Origin: Whitmania pigra
Taxonomy: Eukaryota; Annelida; Clitellata; Hirudinida; Haemopidae
Length of the DNA: 64,000 nt
Direction: 5' to 3'
Assembly (NCBI GenBank): GCA_021613335.1
Contig: JAJTWR010000431.1
Coordinates: forward strand, 434,001-498,000
The position numbers were made by a program, and so were the translations under genes. The notes under the pieces were generated by a model. That model ran no database searches and had not been told where the DNA came from. It saw only the letters and a program-made list of their open reading frames with translations. Every line of letters starts with the position of its first letter. Position 1 is the first letter of the stretch. Positions 62,984 through 64,000 of this stretch are shown one piece after another.

Positions 62984-63901
62984 ATGGTCCACAGTGAGCG
63001 CGTGAAGCAAATTCTGTCATGGTATCCTTCAGAGCCGCCCGGGGTACTCACAAATCTGGCTCGACTCCTCAACACCGGCACCTTAGCAGGCACTGGACGA
63101 CTCGTCATCCTGCCTGTCGACCAAGGCTTTGAGCACGGTCCCGCGAGGAGCTTCGCTCCCAATCCAGCGGGTTACGATCCCGACTACCACGCGCAGCTCG
63201 CCCTCGACTCCGGCTGCAACGCCTACGCGGCCCCGCTCGGCTTCCTCGATGCGGTCGCAGGCAAGCTTCGCGGAGAAATCCCGCTCATCTTGAAGCTCAA
63301 CAACTCCGACACGCTCGCCAAGACCGAGCATCCGATCTCCGCAGTGACGAGCAGCGTGAACGATGCGCTGCGCCTCGGTTGCTCCGCTATCGGGTTCACC
63401 ATCTACCCCGGGTCTGGCGACCGGAACCTCATGTACGAGCAGCTCCGAGAGCTGATCGAAGAGGCACGCTCTGTTGGTCTACCGACCGTTCTCTGGGCGT
63501 ACCCGCGCGGCGCTATCTCCAAGGACGGCGAAACCGGCATTGATGTCGTCGCGTATGCGGCGCAGATCTCCGCGCAGCTCGGCGCACACGTGATCAAGGT
63601 GAAGCCTCCAAAGGATTTCATCGAGCAACCAGAGGCGAAGAAGGTCTACGAAAAGTATGGAATTCCCACAAAAACCCTTGCAGACAGAGTTCGTCATGTG
63701 GTGCAGAGCGCCTTTAACGGAAAGCGCATCGTGATCTTCTCGGGCGGTGAGGCAAAAGATTCTTCGGCGATTCTCGAAGAAGTCCGCGGCATCAGAGACG
63801 GTGGGGGCTTCGGCTCGATCATGGGTCGCAACGCCTTCCAAAGGCCGCGCACCGAAGCGATTGAGCTGCTTCGCAATGTCATGGCGATTTACAGTTCATG
63901 A
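62984..63901 (+). CDS. fbaB: Class I fructose-bisphosphate aldolase (DhnA/FbaB family)
   Basis: 305 residues. The DeoC/FbaB barrel is recognisable from ILPVDQGFEHGPARSF near the N-terminus and LIEEARSVGLPTVLWAYPRG in the middle. The Schiff-base lysine is in GAHVIKVKPPKDF (about residue 207), and the phosphate-binding end is VIFSGGEAKDS. It cleaves fructose 1,6-bisphosphate without metal. AGGAG lies eight bases before the ATG. It is divergent from the TolC gene with a 112-base gap that contains GGCG-CTAAA-CGCC. Confidence 0.93.
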   Translation: MVHSERVKQILSWYPSEPPGVLTNLARLLNTGTLAGTGRLVILPVDQGFEHGPARSFAPNPAGYDPDYHAQLALDSGCNAYAAPLGFLDAVAGKLRGEIPLILKLNNSDTLAKTEHPISAVTSSVNDALRLGCSAIGFTIYPGSGDRNLMYEQLRELIEEARSVGLPTVLWAYPRGAISKDGETGIDVVAYAAQISAQLGAHVIKVKPPKDFIEQPEAKKVYEKYGIPTKTLADRVRHVVQSAFNGKRIVIFSGGEAKDSSAILEEVRGIRDGGGFGSIMGRNAFQRPRTEAIELLRNVMAIYSS

Positions 63902-63959
63902 AATAGTTTTCCGCGATTGGAGTTATTTCAGGTAGTTCACCCGCAATTCTGGAGAGAAA

Positions 63960-64000
63960 GTGAAGACGAAATTCCTGCTACTCCTCCCCATCACGCTCGT
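63960..64000 (+). CDS. Start of an exported protein, cut by the window edge
   Basis: A GTG with GGAG five bases upstream opens the frame MKTKFLLLLPITLV, a typical signal-peptide start. The rest is outside the window. It is 58 bases downstream of fbaB on the same strand. Confidence 0.6.
   Translation, partial: MKTKFLLLLPITL

Overview
The window looks like a chromosome segment of a Myxococcota (myxobacterium-type deltaproteobacterium). The basis is a GC-rich, gene-dense layout; a CdnL/CarD-type RNA polymerase regulator; a protein joining a GspE/MshE N-terminal domain, a degenerate HD-GYP region and a DUF4388-like tail; Cys-rich lipoproteins; a sigma-54 activator with its kinase; and an initiation factor 3 gene that appears to start at ATC and has a long charged C-terminal tail, both features of Myxococcus xanthus IF3 (Dsg). 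No rRNA, phage, insertion sequence or CRISPR array is visible.

Layout. Positions 1-5650 (minus strand) hold a translation operon: SurA-like protein, rimI, rpsL, rpsG, fusA, rpsJ, rplD, rplW. tuf is absent between fusA and rpsJ, and rplC is absent between rpsJ and rplD. Positions 5.7-10.9 kb carry a DnaJ-type co-chaperone, a HEAT-repeat protein, and a minus-strand set of histidine kinase, NtrC-type regulator and quinone oxidoreductase. Positions 10.9-13.7 kb are gene-poor, with one AlbA_2/HATPase-type protein bearing a 12-bp tandem repeat and one 55-residue protein. Positions 13.7-24.0 kb hold an OB-fold protein, the multidomain signalling protein, dnaE, comEC (tail-to-tail overlap with dnaE) and cdnL.

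Positions 24.0-27.25 kb are clearly more A/T-rich. They encode two exported proteins: one ends in a glycine-rich domain like those of phage receptor-binding tips, the other is built of Asp-box (BNR) repeats. Each gene is preceded by the same type of 15-bp palindrome, TGTAAT-N3-ATTACA, suggesting a co-regulated surface system. Next come an ArsA-type tandem ATPase with Arg in place of both Walker lysines and a gene-poor stretch with a 73-residue protein behind a sigma-54 promoter.

Positions 30.6-36.1 kb are the infC-rpmI-rplT-pheS-pheT-ihfA operon plus tRNA-Pro(GGG). Positions 36.2-42.7 kb hold prs, then ndk-rlmN-rpsP-rimM-trmD, then kbl-tdh. Positions 42.8-48.7 kb are a translationally coupled deoxysugar/glycan operon: gmd, a C-methyltransferase-type enzyme, a second Gmd-like protein, a glycosyltransferase-methyltransferase fusion and a membrane protein. 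Positions 48.7-52.0 kb have rplS, a Tgt fused to an MnmC-type methyltransferase, and an EamA transporter. The rest is dnaK, a lipid kinase, a lipoprotein, the coupled thrA-thrB-thrC-TSUP run behind a TolC-family gene, class I aldolase fbaB, and the first codons of a further exported protein.

Most interesting: the two palindrome-linked surface proteins, the sigma-54 small gene, the Tgt-MnmC fusion, and the missing rplC and tuf.
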